A stretch of 64,000 nt of DNA from Atlanticothrix silvestris CENA357 (GCF_016056295.1 NZ_JAECZB010000075.1:39270-103269); one strand, 5' to 3'. Numbered from the stretch's first letter, positions 15,721 through 26,399 are shown. A program made the numbers and translations. The notes: generated by a model from the letters alone, not told the origin.

Positions 15721-16767
15721 TTAAGATTGTCTAGAAAGTTTCCAAACACGCCAAATCGCATAACCTAATAGCGAAGTTGTACCACAGGCATAAGCAATGC
15801 CACTGGGTATGCCAGCGATCGCTAATGCCAAGCTTCCCACCCACAAAGTCAAAGAATAAATGAACAAAACCGTCCATCGATGAGATAAACCTGCCTTTAA
15901 CAGTCGGTGGTGTAGGTGGCGTTTATCCGCTGTAAAAGGTGATTTACCACGGCAAATTCGTGCCACAATCACTGCTGACATATCTACAATTGGCACTGCC
16001 AAAATGATATAAGGCAAAATTACGGCGGTAAAAGCAGGGATTTTCACCAGACCAATTACACCCACAGATGCTAAGGTAAATCCCATAAAATAAGATCCGC
16101 CATCTCCCATAAAAATTTGTGCAGGGTTGAAATTGTAGCGGAGAAATCCCAGCGATGCGCCAGCTAAAGCAGCAGCAATCAGGGCTGCTGCTGGTTGATG
16201 CATTAACAAAGACACAAATAGCATCACTACGGCGGCAATTCCAGATACTCCAGCAGCTAAACCGTCTAAACCATCAATCCAGTTAATGGCATTGACCATC
16301 CCTACCAGCCAGATAATTGTAATAGGCAAACTCAGCCAGTCGAGATCAACTATCCCGATTGTAGGAATGCTAATGAAATCTATACTTACGCCTGCTTTCC
16401 ACGCACCAGCCGCAACAACTATTTGCATGAGCAGGCGTTTTAAAGCAGATAAATTTAATAAATCGTCTGCTAAACCAATCAAAAAAAAGCCAAGACCGCC
16501 TAAGGTGACACCCCAAATTTGCCATTCTTTTTCAGCGGGTAGATTATCAAATCCACCCAACCACCAAACAACCATTAGGGAAATGATAGTACCTGCAAAG
16601 ATAGAAACTCCTCCCAGGCGTACCATTGGGTGTTTGTGGACTTTGCGATCGCCAGGTTGGTCGACACGTCCACTTTTGATACCAATGTTTTTAACATCAG
16701 GAGTAGTCCAAAGAACGACTACTGCGGCGACAAGGAAGGCAATCAGATGATAAATCTGAGGAAGCAT
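15721..16767 (-). CDS. Undecaprenyl-phosphate GlcNAc-1-phosphate transferase family (MraY/WecA)
   Basis: 348 residues with about ten hydrophobic helices. Family motifs: LADDLLNLSALKR, NAINWIDGLDGLAAG, FMGDGGSYFMGF and a HHRLLKAGLSHR loop. The aspartates bind Mg and the HHxL loop binds the nucleotide. It transfers a sugar phosphate from UDP-sugar to a polyprenyl phosphate, the first step of cell-wall polymer or polysaccharide assembly. The HHRL loop and no mur gene context favour WecA/TagO type over MraY. Lies between glyA and cinA on the minus strand. Confidence 0.87.
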   Translation of the reverse strand: MLPQIYHLIAFLVAAVVVLWTTPDVKNIGIKSGRVDQPGDRKVHKHPMVRLGGVSIFAGTIISLMVVWWLGGFDNLPAEKEWQIWGVTLGGLGFFLIGLADDLLNLSALKRLLMQIVVAAGAWKAGVSIDFISIPTIGIVDLDWLSLPITIIWLVGMVNAINWIDGLDGLAAGVSGIAAVVMLFVSLLMHQPAAALIAAALAGASLGFLRYNFNPAQIFMGDGGSYFMGFTLASVGVIGLVKIPAFTAVILPYIILAVPIVDMSAVIVARICRGKSPFTADKRHLHHRLLKAGLSHRWTVLFIYSLTLWVGSLALAIAGIPSGIAYACGTTSLLGYAIWRVWKLSRQS

Positions 16768-16881
16768 CTGTATCTTTAAATAAGTAGTTTGCTAAGACAA
16801 AAATGTGTGGAGGGAGCTTTCTACCTGATATCTACTACATCTCAAATTTTTATCACTAGGAGAATTTTAAATTGGAAGTTA

Positions 16882-16917
16882 GAAGTTATAAGTTGAAAAT
16901 TTTCAACTTATAACTTC
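16882..16917. terminator. 36-bp perfect palindrome downstream of glyA
   Basis: GAAGTTATAAGTTGAAAA followed by its exact complement, with no loop bases. It begins 5 bp past the glyA stop. It is AT-rich and has no T tract, so it could be a 3' hairpin, a repeat, or both. Comparable gene-end palindromes lie at 23940-23986, 32149-32180 and 52477-52506. Confidence 0.65.
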
Positions 16918-16921
16918 TTCC

Positions 16922-18205
16922 TTAGACTAATGCTGCTACAGGAATTTCCAAGTGGGGGTATAAGGGGAAGCGATCGCACAATGCTGCGACTCGTCGTCGA
17001 CAATCTTGAGCAACTGTTTCTGAATCTGGAGCCAGCAGGCGATCGGCAATAATATCACCAATCTCGGTAAATTCTATTTCTCCCAATCCTCTTGTAGTCA
17101 TTGCTGGAGAACCCAAACGCAGTCCACTAGTTACAAAAGGTGACTGCGGATCAAAGGGAACAGTATTTTTGTTTGCGGTAATATTCACTGCGCTCACTAA
17201 CTGATCCGCTTGCTTACCTGTTAATCCAATAGACTGTAAATCTACTAGCATTAAATGATTGTCAGTACCATTAGATACCAGTTTTAAACCCCGGTTTTGT
17301 AGTTGGCTTGCTAAAGCACGGGCATTGTCAATAACTTGAGCCGAATAAGTTTTAAACTCTGGTTTGAGAGCTTCACCAAATGCTACTGCTTTACCAGCAA
17401 TAACATGTTCTAAAGGGCCACCTTGAGTGCCAGGAAAAACTGATTTATCGAGTTTTTTACCGAGTTCGGCATCGCGGGTCAAGATTAATCCTCCCCTAGG
17501 GCCGCGGAGAGTTTTATGGGTAGTTGTTGTGACTACATCACAGTGAGGAATTGGATCGGGGTGCAAACCAGTAGCAACTAAACCAGCGATATGAGCAATA
17601 TCCGCTAGTAAATAAGCGCCGATTTCATCAGCAATGCTGCGGAATTTTACAAAGTCAATCACACGAGGATAAGCTGAATAACCACAAATCAGCAACTTCG
17701 GACACTCCTTGAGCGCCAGTTCCCGAATTTGGTCATAGTCCAGTTGTTCTGTTTGTTGACTAACGCCATAATGACAAACTTGAAACCACTTTCCTGAGAC
17801 ATTCACAGGTGAACCGTGGGTTAGATGCCCTCCGTGAGACAAATCCATTCCCATGATTTTGTCTCCTGGCTCTAATAGGGTCAGGAAAACTGCAAAATTT
17901 GCCTGTGCGCCTGAGTGGGGTTGGACGTTTGCATGAGCAGCGCCAAATAGCTGTTTAGCCCGGTCAATTCCCAGTTGCTCAACTTGATCAATAAATTCAC
18001 AACCGCCATAGTAGCGTTTACCAGGCAATCCCTCGGCATATTTATTTGTCAATACCGAACCTTGAGCAGCAAGTACCGCAGCAGAAGTAAAATTTTCACT
18101 AGCAATTAACTCCAAGTGGTCGCGTTGACGTTGTAGTTCTTGGTTGAGTAATTGCGCGATCGCGGGATCTGAGTTAGCCAAAAAGTCTGAATTAGTCTTA
18201 GTCAC
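16922..18205 (-). CDS. glyA: Serine hydroxymethyltransferase
   Basis: 427 residues, GTG start at 18205. Full-length [43 protein letters not shown], and [14 protein letters not shown] carrying the PLP lysine. It converts serine and tetrahydrofolate to glycine and methylene-tetrahydrofolate, the main source of one-carbon units, and works backwards in photorespiration. Single gene; the 493 bp upstream are free of genes. Confidence 0.97.
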   Translation of the reverse strand: MTKTNSDFLANSDPAIAQLLNQELQRQRDHLELIASENFTSAAVLAAQGSVLTNKYAEGLPGKRYYGGCEFIDQVEQLGIDRAKQLFGAAHANVQPHSGAQANFAVFLTLLEPGDKIMGMDLSHGGHLTHGSPVNVSGKWFQVCHYGVSQQTEQLDYDQIRELALKECPKLLICGYSAYPRVIDFVKFRSIADEIGAYLLADIAHIAGLVATGLHPDPIPHCDVVTTTTHKTLRGPRGGLILTRDAELGKKLDKSVFPGTQGGPLEHVIAGKAVAFGEALKPEFKTYSAQVIDNARALASQLQNRGLKLVSNGTDNHLMLVDLQSIGLTGKQADQLVSAVNITANKNTVPFDPQSPFVTSGLRLGSPAMTTRGLGEIEFTEIGDIIADRLLAPDSETVAQDCRRRVAALCDRFPLYPHLEIPVAALV

Positions 18206-18698
18206 TTAAACTATCCTTGTGGAAATTTGTGCAATAGTTGATTTTGGCTGGTTACAGCATTTACCGTAACAGCCCATATTGATTATTTAAATACCAACCT
18301 GAAGAAGGTATTTAATGATCATAATTTCCCTAATATCAAATTCATTAGCTCCATCGTTAATTTTATAGGAATGCAATGGATACCACTGGCTGCCCCTGGT
18401 AATCTTTGGCGTAAAAGTTTATGTATGACTTTTTACTAAAGAATCTAATCATATTAGATACACCACATACAATAAATAATAGATGAAGGTTTAGTTGGCG
18501 ATTTTTAATTACTACCCCCATTGTTGCCGAAAAGAGCGTCAAAATAAACTCCCAGGTGTCCTCCGCGATCGCAAATTTCCATAATTCCCATCTACAGCTT
18601 CATCTCAACCTACCTGAAGTCACTTTTGGGAAGAATATTAAGCATATCTCCTCTTGACAAAATGCGGGTAATAATGAGGATTTATAAGGAGGGATTGG
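18206..18698. other. Intergenic region upstream of glyA
   Basis: 493 bp between divergent genes. A TTGACA box at 18654-18659 lies 39 bp before the small gene at 18699, but no well-spaced -10 box was found. I looked for a glycine riboswitch in the glyA leader and saw none. Confidence 0.4.
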
Positions 18699-18896
18699 AT
18701 GCTAGTCATTTTAACGGACAATCAAATCTTCGCCCCTGAGCAAGTTTGCCAGTCGTGTTTACTTGCTGATGGTAGCGGTCAACCCCGTTGGCGTGGAGGT
18801 AAACTCTATTGTGGTCATGCCATCCGCAAACTCACAGAACAGCAACCAGCCCAGTATGAATGTATGATGGGCTTTCGCATCGCTCACATAGAATAA
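18699..18896 (+). CDS. Small cysteine-containing conserved protein
   Basis: 65 residues. Four cysteines (CQSC near 17-20, C38, C55) and a basic, aromatic centre (GQPRWRGGKLYCGHAIRKL) suggest a small metal-binding or redox protein. Good ribosome site AAGGAGGG 8 bases before the ATG. It is read in the same direction as the Tic20 gene 81 bp downstream. Family not named by me; it looks like a conserved cyanobacterial hypothetical. Confidence 0.7.
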   Translation: MLVILTDNQIFAPEQVCQSCLLADGSGQPRWRGGKLYCGHAIRKLTEQQPAQYECMMGFRIAHIE

Positions 18897-18977
18897 TCAA
18901 ATTTCCTAGCAAGACCAAGTAACTGCGTTATCCTAGGCTCAAGTAACTCTCTAAATTTAGCCACAGGAGAACGCATA

Positions 18978-19454
18978 ATGACTTGGCGTGGGTCTACAAC
19001 AATTAAAGATAGAATTTTTGCTTGTTTACCTTATTTGCTTCCCATAATTGAGGTTTTTGCTTTTGGCCAATTTCTAATAGCACAGTTTCCACCTCTGCTA
19101 GTGCTGTTTCTGCCCCTAATGCCGTTGCTAAGGATTTATTATGGCGTTCGTTATGCAGGACTGATTATTTTCTTTGCTTTATGGATTTTAGTAGTAAGAA
19201 ACGAAAAAATTAGCCATTTTATTCGTTTCAACACTATGCAAGCAATCCTTTTGGACATTGTTATATTTTTATTCAGTATCCTAACTGATGTTGTTGGTCT
19301 AATTCCTAGTGGTGGTTTTGCTATCCAAACTCTATCTACAACAATTTTTATAGGAATTTTAGCAGCTGTTGCATATTCGGTTGTCCAGTCCATAATGGGG
19401 CGTTATGCAGAAATTCCGGCAATTTCTGATGCAGTTTATATGCAAGTGCGCTAG
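18978..19454 (+). CDS. Tic20-family membrane protein
   Basis: 158 residues with four hydrophobic helices. The layout and motifs (DRIFACLPYLLPIIEVFAFG, ISHFIRFNTMQAILLDI) are those of Tic20-type proteins, the cyanobacterial relatives of the chloroplast inner-envelope translocon subunit. Its role in cyanobacteria is not settled. Ribosome site CAGGAG. The stop is 3 bp from the end of the convergent FAH-family gene. Confidence 0.88.
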   Translation: MTWRGSTTIKDRIFACLPYLLPIIEVFAFGQFLIAQFPPLLVLFLPLMPLLRIYYGVRYAGLIIFFALWILVVRNEKISHFIRFNTMQAILLDIVIFLFSILTDVVGLIPSGGFAIQTLSTTIFIGILAAVAYSVVQSIMGRYAEIPAISDAVYMQVR

Positions 19455-19457
19455 GGT

Positions 19458-20231
19458 TTAATAGGCTGCTACTGTGTTTTCTAGACGACCAATGCCTTCA
19501 ATTTCAATACGGACACGATCGCCTCGATGCAACGGCCCGACACCCAACGGTGTACCAGTTAGTACTACATCTCCAGGTAGTAATGTCATCACTTGGCTAA
19601 TATAGGACACTAGAACATCCGGGGGAAACACCATCTGATCAATACAAGCAGATTGCACAGGATTAGCATTTTCATTCAAAAAAGTCTGTAATCTGGCTCC
19701 AGGATTTAATTCTCGGACAATCCAAGGGCCTAGGGGACAGAAAGTATCAAAACCTTTGGCTCTAGTCCATTGACTATCTTTTTGCTGTAAATCCCGTGCT
19801 GTCACATCATTAGCGATGGTATAACCCCAGATTTTAGTTTGGGCTTCCTCTGGTGTGCAATTAAAGGCGCGATCGCCAATCACTAATGCTAACTCACCTT
19901 CGTAATCTACCCGTTGCGACTGGAGAGGATATTTAATTTCGGTTTCTGACGCAATCACAGATGTCGGTGGTTTGAGAAAGAGTAACGGCTCACTTGGGAC
20001 TGAAGTTCCCATTTCAGCTGCATGATCTGCATAATTCTTACCTACCGCCACAATTTTTGACGGAGCGCAGGGAGGAAGAATTTGGTAGTTGTCTGGTTCT
20101 AAATTTAAATCTGTGGGTTGCCCTTGCAACCAGGGTGGAGCATCCAGCACCTGCACACTAAGGGATAGTTGTAGCAACCCATAGTAAATCTTTCCTTCTA
20201 AATTTTGAACTCGCACATAGCGCTGCGCCAT
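19458..20231 (-). CDS. Fumarylacetoacetate hydrolase family protein
   Basis: 257 residues. FAH-fold motifs: KIVAVGKNYADHAAEMG, DYEGELALVIGDRA, NDVTARDLQQKDSQWTRAKG, TGTPLGVGPL. The acidic residues bind a divalent metal. Members act as acylpyruvate hydrolases, oxaloacetate decarboxylases or ring-cleavage isomerases; the subgroup here cannot be fixed. The N-terminal ~65 residues are a family-typical extra region. Convergent with Tic20. Confidence 0.88.
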   Translation of the reverse strand: MAQRYVRVQNLEGKIYYGLLQLSLSVQVLDAPPWLQGQPTDLNLEPDNYQILPPCAPSKIVAVGKNYADHAAEMGTSVPSEPLLFLKPPTSVIASETEIKYPLQSQRVDYEGELALVIGDRAFNCTPEEAQTKIWGYTIANDVTARDLQQKDSQWTRAKGFDTFCPLGPWIVRELNPGARLQTFLNENANPVQSACIDQMVFPPDVLVSYISQVMTLLPGDVVLTGTPLGVGPLHRGDRVRIEIEGIGRLENTVAAY

Positions 20232-20702
20232 AACCTTGATTAGTATCCTTTTGTCTGCGATTAAAAACTGATAAGGGGTAACACAACATTCAGTTCATAG
20301 TGGAGGTTTTAGAAACCAATAGCTATAAACTCCATTTGGCTAGCATACCCTTTGGGTAAACTGATAGCTTGATCAATTTGCTGCTGTTCACCAAAAGTTA
20401 GATTCTCACTTTCATCAACAAGTCTGTAGACTTTCTGCAAAGAGACAGTTTGGTCTTACAAAACCACTGAGGTGAGCAATCAGTTAGTTGTGGTGAATTA
20501 GCACTCCGCTTTTTAGTTACCCGCAGATAGCTTCTTATTAAAGATGCAAATTTCGGCGGATTAAGCTAATGATCCAAATTGAAAACTGGTAAGATTATAG
20601 TTCCTTGTTGCTTCAGATGTTGATTAATACTAGTATTTTCTATCAAAAAACTTGTATAGATCAGCACAAGTAACCATTCTGTCCATAAGGATACTTAAAA
20701 TC
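20232..20702. other. Intergenic region and rpsF leader
   Basis: 471 bp between the divergent FAH-family gene and rpsF. The rpsF ribosome site is AAGGAT about 10 bases before its ATG. I looked for an S6-binding leader motif and could not identify one by eye. Confidence 0.4.
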
Positions 20703-21050
20703 ATGTCCACATTTTACGAAACAATATACATTCTGCGTCCTGATCTGGGAGACGAACAAGTAGAGCAAGCAATTGCAAAATATCAAAACTTGCTCCAAGA
20801 GCAAGGTGCTGAAGATATCCAAATTCAAAATCGTGGTAAGCGCCGTCTTGCTTATGAGATTAAAAAGAATCGAGATGGTATCTACATCCAGATGAACTAT
20901 ACTAGTCCTGGAAATGCCATTGCGCCTATGGAACGGGCAATGCGTTTAAGCGAAGAAGTGATTCGCTACATGACAATTAAACAGGAACTTCCAAGCGAAG
21001 AAAAAGCAGAAAGCCCTGCTGTACCTGCACCTATACCTGCATCTGCTTAA
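20703..21050 (+). CDS. rpsF: 30S ribosomal protein S6
   Basis: 115 residues from ATG 20703 ([21 protein letters not shown]). Core S6 residues [20 protein letters not shown] and [14 protein letters not shown] are present. A Pro/Ala-rich tail ([11 protein letters not shown]) is a common cyanobacterial extension. An earlier in-frame start at 20652 would add 17 residues without homology. No rpsR neighbour, unlike many bacteria. Confidence 0.95.
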   Translation: MSTFYETIYILRPDLGDEQVEQAIAKYQNLLQEQGAEDIQIQNRGKRRLAYEIKKNRDGIYIQMNYTSPGNAIAPMERAMRLSEEVIRYMTIKQELPSEEKAESPAVPAPIPASA

Positions 21051-21334
21051 GATAAGTCTTGAGTAACTAGTGTTGATGAGTCGTATTGCGGCTCATCAAC
21101 ACTACAAAAAGAACACATAAGAAAGGATTTCTTCCTTGGGAAGACTAGCGATGTTAAGTTTTCCGGGCTTCAATACTCAGTATTGATTAAAATAAATCTA
21201 AAAAATTTTTTACCTTTGACCTTTTTTATGCGTCGGTTGGGAATGCTAAATTAACAAGTACTTGCCAAAGGCAGTACTATCGCTGTTATACCTAAAATTT
21301 GGACAAGATACGTTAATGGGAGCTGTAAGCCACT

Positions 21335-21886
21335 GTGAGCCAAACTGACACACCCAACATTCAAGCTCTCTCTACAGAAGTGTCGCAGCTTCGCCAAGAG
21401 TTGCAACTTCGTGATCAATTAGTGCAACAGTTATCTCAAGAACTCTTCCGCTTGGTGAAGGGTAATGCTAATTTTATACCTCAGCGCTCCCAACCTGAAC
21501 TCAATATGAGTCAGTTGCAGGCGTTGCGAGAACAATTGCAAGCTGTCGAGCAGCAGGTAACATTTTACCAAGAACAAATTACTACTCGTGATGCCGAAAT
21601 TTACCAACTACGGCAGTCAGTCCAAGAACTAACCGATCGCAGTCGGATGTTGGAACAAGTAGTACAAGAGTTACCACAAATTTACCGCCGTAAATTTGAG
21701 GAGCGCATGACACCTGTGAGAGAAAAAGTAGCAATCCTACAACGTGAAAACCGCCAACTTCAGGCAGAGTTGCAAAGTGTAAGTTATCGATTGGCGCTTA
21801 AAACCCGTAATTCTAGTCACAGTGGTATTGACTTACCCAATTTTCCCCGCCCGATATCCAATCAAAATAATATTTCTACTGTGTAA
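21335..21886 (+). CDS. Coiled-coil protein, conserved hypothetical
   Basis: 183 residues, GTG start with a GGGAG-like site upstream. Two long heptad regions (residues ~8-45 and ~60-160) rich in Gln, Glu and Leu predict a soluble coiled coil, for example QLRQELQLRDQLVQQLSQEL. The last 25 residues are low-complexity. No enzymatic motif. It stands 284 bp after rpsF on the same strand. Function unknown. Confidence 0.75.
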   Translation: MSQTDTPNIQALSTEVSQLRQELQLRDQLVQQLSQELFRLVKGNANFIPQRSQPELNMSQLQALREQLQAVEQQVTFYQEQITTRDAEIYQLRQSVQELTDRSRMLEQVVQELPQIYRRKFEERMTPVREKVAILQRENRQLQAELQSVSYRLALKTRNSSHSGIDLPNFPRPISNQNNISTV

Positions 21887-22501
21887 AATATCTGAGACTG
21901 TAATCACATAAATACTAGTTCGTAATTTAGGGCGGAATACCAGCGCCTAGCTTTAGCGATGGCCTAGGAATTATGAATTATGCTCAGTTGTGTAATATCA
22001 CAGATATAGTTTTAGCTATAAATTTGGCAACTAAATCACTTCTAACCCTAAGTGATCATATTACAAATAATTTTAAATTAAACAAGTATGCTGACGCTGT
22101 TTAGCAATCGCAAGACAATGTTTTTTGGTCTATTAAAACTATACATTGCCTGATATTGACTTAGCTGTGTAGCATCAGCATTAATACTGGAGGGCATTTA
22201 ACCTCCTCAAATCTCTATCAGCTACGTAACTGGTGCAGTTTGGGTAGCAAAGGAGTGAAATTTGCTTTGGCTATATCCCACTGCACCTGCTTTAACTAAC
22301 ATCAGCGTCCAACAGTTAGATTAATTCATCTGTCATTGATATTGCTGTGCTGCAAAGCGATTCTCTAACTTCACTACTATTGTTTTTGTGTCTGAAAAAT
22401 CCAGATTGCGATCGCTGGTGATGGGAAAAAACTCTGAACGATTGTTAATAATTGTGAAGATTATCCTAGATCACCATACATTTTTCTGTGATGATAAAAA
22501 G
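21887..22501. other. 615-bp intergenic region
   Basis: Between a convergent pair of genes. It holds a palindrome-like tract GCGCCTAGCTTTAGCGATGG near 21951, of the kind that makes up Nostoc interspersed repeats, and otherwise AT-rich sequence. I see no ORF or RNA gene I can support. Confidence 0.5.
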
Positions 22502-22855
22502 CTAGCTTGCTAGCACCAGACTGCGATCATCGACGTTAATGAAGATATCCTCGTAAGTGTCAAAAATTTCAAACACTGAATCTAGTTGGGTCAGTTCCAA
22601 AATTAACCGCACAGGGGCTTGCACATTGCAAAGCACTAGACGGCAGCCAGTCTGGCGCGCAGTCGTTAGACCCTTAACCAGTGGGACTAATCCCGAACTA
22701 TCCATAAAATCTACCTCTGCTAGATCAATAACCCAGAGTTGATGAGGCTGGGGCACTATATCAACCATTTGTTCGCTCAAAGCCATACCACCCTGTAGAT
22801 CGATGCTTCCCTGGGGCTTAAATAAAACCACTTGCAATTCTTGTGAAATAGTCAT
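22502..22855 (-). CDS. STAS-domain protein (anti-sigma-factor antagonist type)
   Basis: 117 residues forming one STAS domain. The phosphorylation loop VDFMDSSGLVPLVKG carries the conserved Asp-Ser-Ser-Gly; one Ser is the expected target of a switch kinase (as in SpoIIAA). No kinase or phosphatase gene is adjacent, so its partner is elsewhere. Monocistronic with about 450 bp of upstream DNA. Confidence 0.88.
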   Translation of the reverse strand: MTISQELQVVLFKPQGSIDLQGGMALSEQMVDIVPQPHQLWVIDLAEVDFMDSSGLVPLVKGLTTARQTGCRLVLCNVQAPVRLILELTQLDSVFEIFDTYEDIFINVDDRSLVLAS

Positions 22856-23306
22856 GTATTTAAGTCGGTAGTTGAAACATTTAACAAAAGCAAAAACTCG
22901 ACATCAATACTGATGAGGTTTCAAGAGCAAAATTACTGTTTCATTCACAATATTTGGAAATTTACAGCCCTGCAATTGATTAATTTTGAGTCAGTATTTA
23001 TGCCGTATAATTTATGTTAACTTTCATAAATATATGCATAAACGCTGAAGAATTTCGGTATCAAACGTATCTTTTACTAGACTTTTATATTTATCCTGGA
23101 TATTTATAAATTTTTTATAAATACTTGTTGTTTTTGGTACTTAAGTATGTAGTTGTGTTATTAATCGATTAACAGGTGATCGTCAATACTCATTAAGTAA
23201 TAAATAATATAAATCATTAGATATACATAGTGGCTTGATTGACACCCCAGCCACAAACGAGCCAAGATATAGTAAACGTAAAAAATTGTAAAGGCGGCGG
23301 TGCGGG
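22856..23306. other. 451-bp intergenic region
   Basis: Divergent spacer between the STAS gene and the DedA gene, very AT-rich (TATTTATAAATTTTTTATAA around 23100). It must hold both promoters; none stands out. The plus-strand side ends with AAAGGCGG before the DedA start. Confidence 0.4.
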
Positions 23307-23936
23307 ATGTCTCTTGATCTGATTTCACTAGAGAACATCCAGGAATTTGCTCATCAATACGGCTACTGGGCAATTTTTCTGGGAATTTTGCTAGAAAATT
23401 TAGGCATTCCTCTTCCTGGAGAAACTGTTACCTTAGTGGGTGGGTTTCTAGCTGGCAGTGATGAACTAAGTTATTGGTTAGTCCTCACCGATGCGGTTGC
23501 GGGTGCAGTAATTGGTGGTGCTTGTGGCTATTGGATTGGTAGGCTTGGCGGTTGGTCTTTTCTGTTACAAGTAGGCAGACTCTTCCGGATTTCGGAAGAG
23601 CGATTGTTAAGTATCAAAGAACAATTTAGTCAAAACGCTGCTAAAGCTGTATTTTTCGGACGATTTTTTGCATTGCTGCGAATTTTTGCTGCACCACTAG
23701 CTGGTATAGCTGAAATGCCTTTTGGAAAATTCTTTTTGTACAACTTAGCAGGAGCGGCCACTTGGGCTAGTGCAATGGTGACATTAGCTTTTTTTGCTGG
23801 CAGAGTTGTCTCTTTAGAACAATTAGTGGCGTGGGTAAGCCAATTTGCGATCGCGGCTTTACTGATTCTGGTTGCTTTGATTGCTATACCTTTATGGTGG
23901 GAATCCCGCCAAGTTAAACGTGCAACAGGAGAATAG
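23307..23936 (+). CDS. DedA-family membrane protein
   Basis: 209 residues with about five hydrophobic helices. DedA/SNARE-associated motifs: ENLGIPLPGETVTLVGGFLAG, GGACGYWIGRLGG, and FGRFFALLRIFAAPLAG with the family arginines. DedA proteins act in membrane lipid balance; several are undecaprenyl-phosphate or phospholipid flippases. Start ATG at 23307; convergent with argG across a shared hairpin. Confidence 0.9.
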   Translation: MSLDLISLENIQEFAHQYGYWAIFLGILLENLGIPLPGETVTLVGGFLAGSDELSYWLVLTDAVAGAVIGGACGYWIGRLGGWSFLLQVGRLFRISEERLLSIKEQFSQNAAKAVFFGRFFALLRIFAAPLAGIAEMPFGKFFLYNLAGAATWASAMVTLAFFAGRVVSLEQLVAWVSQFAIAALLILVALIAIPLWWESRQVKRATGE

Positions 23937-23939
23937 TTA

Positions 23940-23986
23940 GGAGTTAGGAGCGAAATAAAAAATTTAACTTATTAGCTCCTAACTCC
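23940..23986. terminator. Bidirectional hairpin between dedA-type gene and argG
   Basis: GGAGTTAGGAGC and GCTCCTAACTCC form a 12-bp perfect stem around a 23-base AT-rich loop. It sits between two convergent stops. The arms are built of the same GAGTTAG/CTAACTC heptamers as other repeats in the window. Confidence 0.75.
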
Positions 23987-23991
23987 AACTT

Positions 23992-25206
23992 CTAACCCCT
24001 AGTGTGCTGTGCCCAAATACGAGTGGGTAATCCCCAAACGTAGATAAAACCCTCAGCAGCTTTGTGGTCAAATTGATCTTCAGAACCGTAGGTAGCCAAG
24101 TCGGGGCTATAAAGTGAATTGTCACTCCAACGCCCAACTATGGAGATATTACCTTTAAAAAGTTTTACTCGCACGATTCCCGACACTCGCTCTTGCGTCT
24201 TTTGGATAAATGCATCCAGTGCATTTTTGAGTGGACTGTACCACAAACCGTTATAGACAATTTGGGTATAAGTTTCTTCAATCCCTCGTTTGTAGTGGCT
24301 GACATCTGCTGTTAAAGTCAGGCTTTCTAAATCTCGGTGTGCTTGAATCAGCACTAACATAGCTGGTGATTCGTAAATTTCTCTGGATTTAATACCCACC
24401 AAGCGGTTTTCTATCATGTCTATTCGCCCGATACCATGATTTCCCGCTACCTGATTGAGTTGTTCAATCAGTTCAACTGGCTTTTGGGGTGTACCGTTAA
24501 GGGTGGTAGGAATACCTTCGTTAAACCCAATTTCGATATACTCTGGCTCGTTGGGAGTGTCAGCAATTGCTTTAGTCATCTCATAAATTTCTTCTGGTGG
24601 CTCAACTGTTGGATCTTCCAACACACCAGCTTCAATGCTACGACCAAGCAAATTCTTATCAATGCTGTAGGGAGAAGATTTTTTAACTGGCGAGGGGATA
24701 CCAAACTTTTCACCATAGGCGATAGTTTCCTCACGGCTCATCCCCCATTCTCTGGCTGGTGCGAGGATCTTCAGGTTTGGGTTCAGGGCGGTGACAGAGA
24801 CATCAAAGCGAACCTGATCATTACCCTTACCAGTGCAACCATGAGCGATCGCATCAGCACCATACTTTTGGGCAGTTTCTACTAAAATTTTGGCAATTAA
24901 TGGACGTGCAAGAGCAGTTCCTAGGGGATAGCGATTTTCATAAAGGGCATTGGCTTGAATCGCAAAAAAGGCATAATCTTTAACAAAGCTGTCTTTCACA
25001 TCCGCCACTAGGGATTCACTTGCACCCGATTTCAAAGCTTTTTCTCGGATTGGTTCTAACTCATCTCCCTGACCTAAATCTGCTGCTAAAGTAATCACCT
25101 CTTCTACACCCCACTCATGCTTGAGGTAAGGGATGCAAACAGAAGTATCAACTCCGCCAGAATATGCCAGGACAACCTTTTTGGCGCGACCCATTGGTTT
25201 CTCCAT
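23992..25206 (-). CDS. argG: Argininosuccinate synthase
   Basis: 404 residues (400 if the second ATG at 25194 is used). PP-loop [17 protein letters not shown] near the start, [14 protein letters not shown] and [16 protein letters not shown] are diagnostic. It joins citrulline and aspartate with ATP in arginine synthesis. Full length. Transcribed alone. Confidence 0.97.
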   Translation of the reverse strand: MEKPMGRAKKVVLAYSGGVDTSVCIPYLKHEWGVEEVITLAADLGQGDELEPIREKALKSGASESLVADVKDSFVKDYAFFAIQANALYENRYPLGTALARPLIAKILVETAQKYGADAIAHGCTGKGNDQVRFDVSVTALNPNLKILAPAREWGMSREETIAYGEKFGIPSPVKKSSPYSIDKNLLGRSIEAGVLEDPTVEPPEEIYEMTKAIADTPNEPEYIEIGFNEGIPTTLNGTPQKPVELIEQLNQVAGNHGIGRIDMIENRLVGIKSREIYESPAMLVLIQAHRDLESLTLTADVSHYKRGIEETYTQIVYNGLWYSPLKNALDAFIQKTQERVSGIVRVKLFKGNISIVGRWSDNSLYSPDLATYGSEDQFDHKAAEGFIYVWGLPTRIWAQHTRG

Positions 25207-25634
25207 TTAGGAAAACAAAGAATGAGTCATTATTATATCTAACTAATACACGTATATTTTCTTGAGACGTGGCTTACTCGGCAGTTTGGCTGACGCTGTA
25301 CAACGCAACCCATCTGAGTTAATCACCGGATGATGTTCCTCAAGAATTTGAAAATTTGTCAAAATTTGACAACAAAGCGATTACTTTAATCATAAAGCTA
25401 TTGTATTTAACTTCATCAGGTATCAATTTCTCTAAATCTTACTAACTCAGCATTTAAGTAAGTAAGTATTTATCAAACTTTCTAAACCTCTTCTATGGCA
25501 GTAATTTCACAAGCAGCCCAATTTTATTTAACCATTTGTTTTATATTCCTTAACCTTTGGTAGTTGATTGAAAGCTTATTAAATTTAAGTGAGTTTAGGT
25601 AACTATTTACTTTTTTGTTTTGGAGTATTTCGTG
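25207..25634. other. 428-bp intergenic region
   Basis: Divergent spacer between argG and the PEP-CTERM protein gene. AT-rich, with a GC-richer tract GGCTGACGCTGTACAACGC near 25287. No recognisable operator; an arginine-repressor box was not seen. Confidence 0.4.
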
Positions 25635-26180
25635 ATGAAATTAGCTAAAAATTTGGGTATTGCAGCTTTTGCTGCTATTTCTGTTGTTGCTGTTGGTGCT
25701 AATCCAGCACAAGCTGCCCTATTGAATTACAACTTCACTGTAAATGCTACATCTGGCAGCAACCCAGGTGAGTATTTCGGTTCTTTTCAATACGACGACT
25801 CGACCTTAACCAATGTAGGTCTTGAGACATTGGGAGTTGAGAATGGATTAGCAGTTGCATTTAACTACTTGGGTACTAACTATACGGAAGCTGATGATAC
25901 TGATTTCGACAGTTTTCCCATAGTCAGTTTTAACAATGGCCAAGTTTTGGGACTGAGCTATTTTGTTGCCGATCAGTTTGTGATCGGGAGTGATGTAAAT
26001 ACTCCAGATCTAGGAGGAAACAGATTTTATGTAATTGAGCAATCAGTAAATGCAACAGAAGTCGGTACTGTAAGCTACACTAAAGTACCAGAACCGTTAG
26101 CTATTACAGGTACTGCGATCGCTAGTGTTATGGGATTGTGGATGCAACGCAAGAAGAAAGCAACAAAAGTGACAGCTTAA
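25635..26180 (+). CDS. Exported PEP-CTERM protein
   Basis: 181 residues from ATG 25635. Signal peptide of about 27 residues (KLAKNLGIAAFAAISVVAVG, cut after AQA). The mature part is beta-rich and low in Cys. The C-terminus has the PEP-CTERM sorting signal: VPEP, a hydrophobic helix (LAITGTAIASVMGLWM), then RKKKATK. Exosortase-type machinery should cleave it at the outer surface. Role unknown. A terminator follows at 26218-26242. Confidence 0.85.
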   Translation: MKLAKNLGIAAFAAISVVAVGANPAQAALLNYNFTVNATSGSNPGEYFGSFQYDDSTLTNVGLETLGVENGLAVAFNYLGTNYTEADDTDFDSFPIVSFNNGQVLGLSYFVADQFVIGSDVNTPDLGGNRFYVIEQSVNATEVGTVSYTKVPEPLAITGTAIASVMGLWMQRKKKATKVTA

Positions 26181-26217
26181 TAATACGCATACATTAAAGC
26201 AAAATCTAAATTAATAA

Positions 26218-26246
26218 AATCCTCACTTACAAGGTGAGGATTTCAT
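26218..26246 (+). terminator. Terminator of the PEP-CTERM gene
   Basis: Stem AATCCTCAC / GTGAGGATT (26218-26226 and 26234-26242), a 7-base loop, then TCATTT. It lies 38 bp past the stop. Confidence 0.75.
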
Positions 26247-26399
26247 TTATAGAACATAGAAAAATAAATCGCCTAACCTTTGACTTTGATTCAAATCAAG
26301 GATTAAAGCGATTAGTCATGGTCAATTGAATAAACTGTATCAACAAGCCAAAGCGTTAAAAGACTTTAATATGCCTTATTGCTCAAAGCGCGATCAGTT

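Noticed and set aside
18206-18698. Glycine riboswitch upstream of glyA
   Set aside because: No recognisable aptamer core.
24436-24885. 149-codon plus-strand frame inside argG
   Set aside because: Antisense shadow of a fully recognisable argG.
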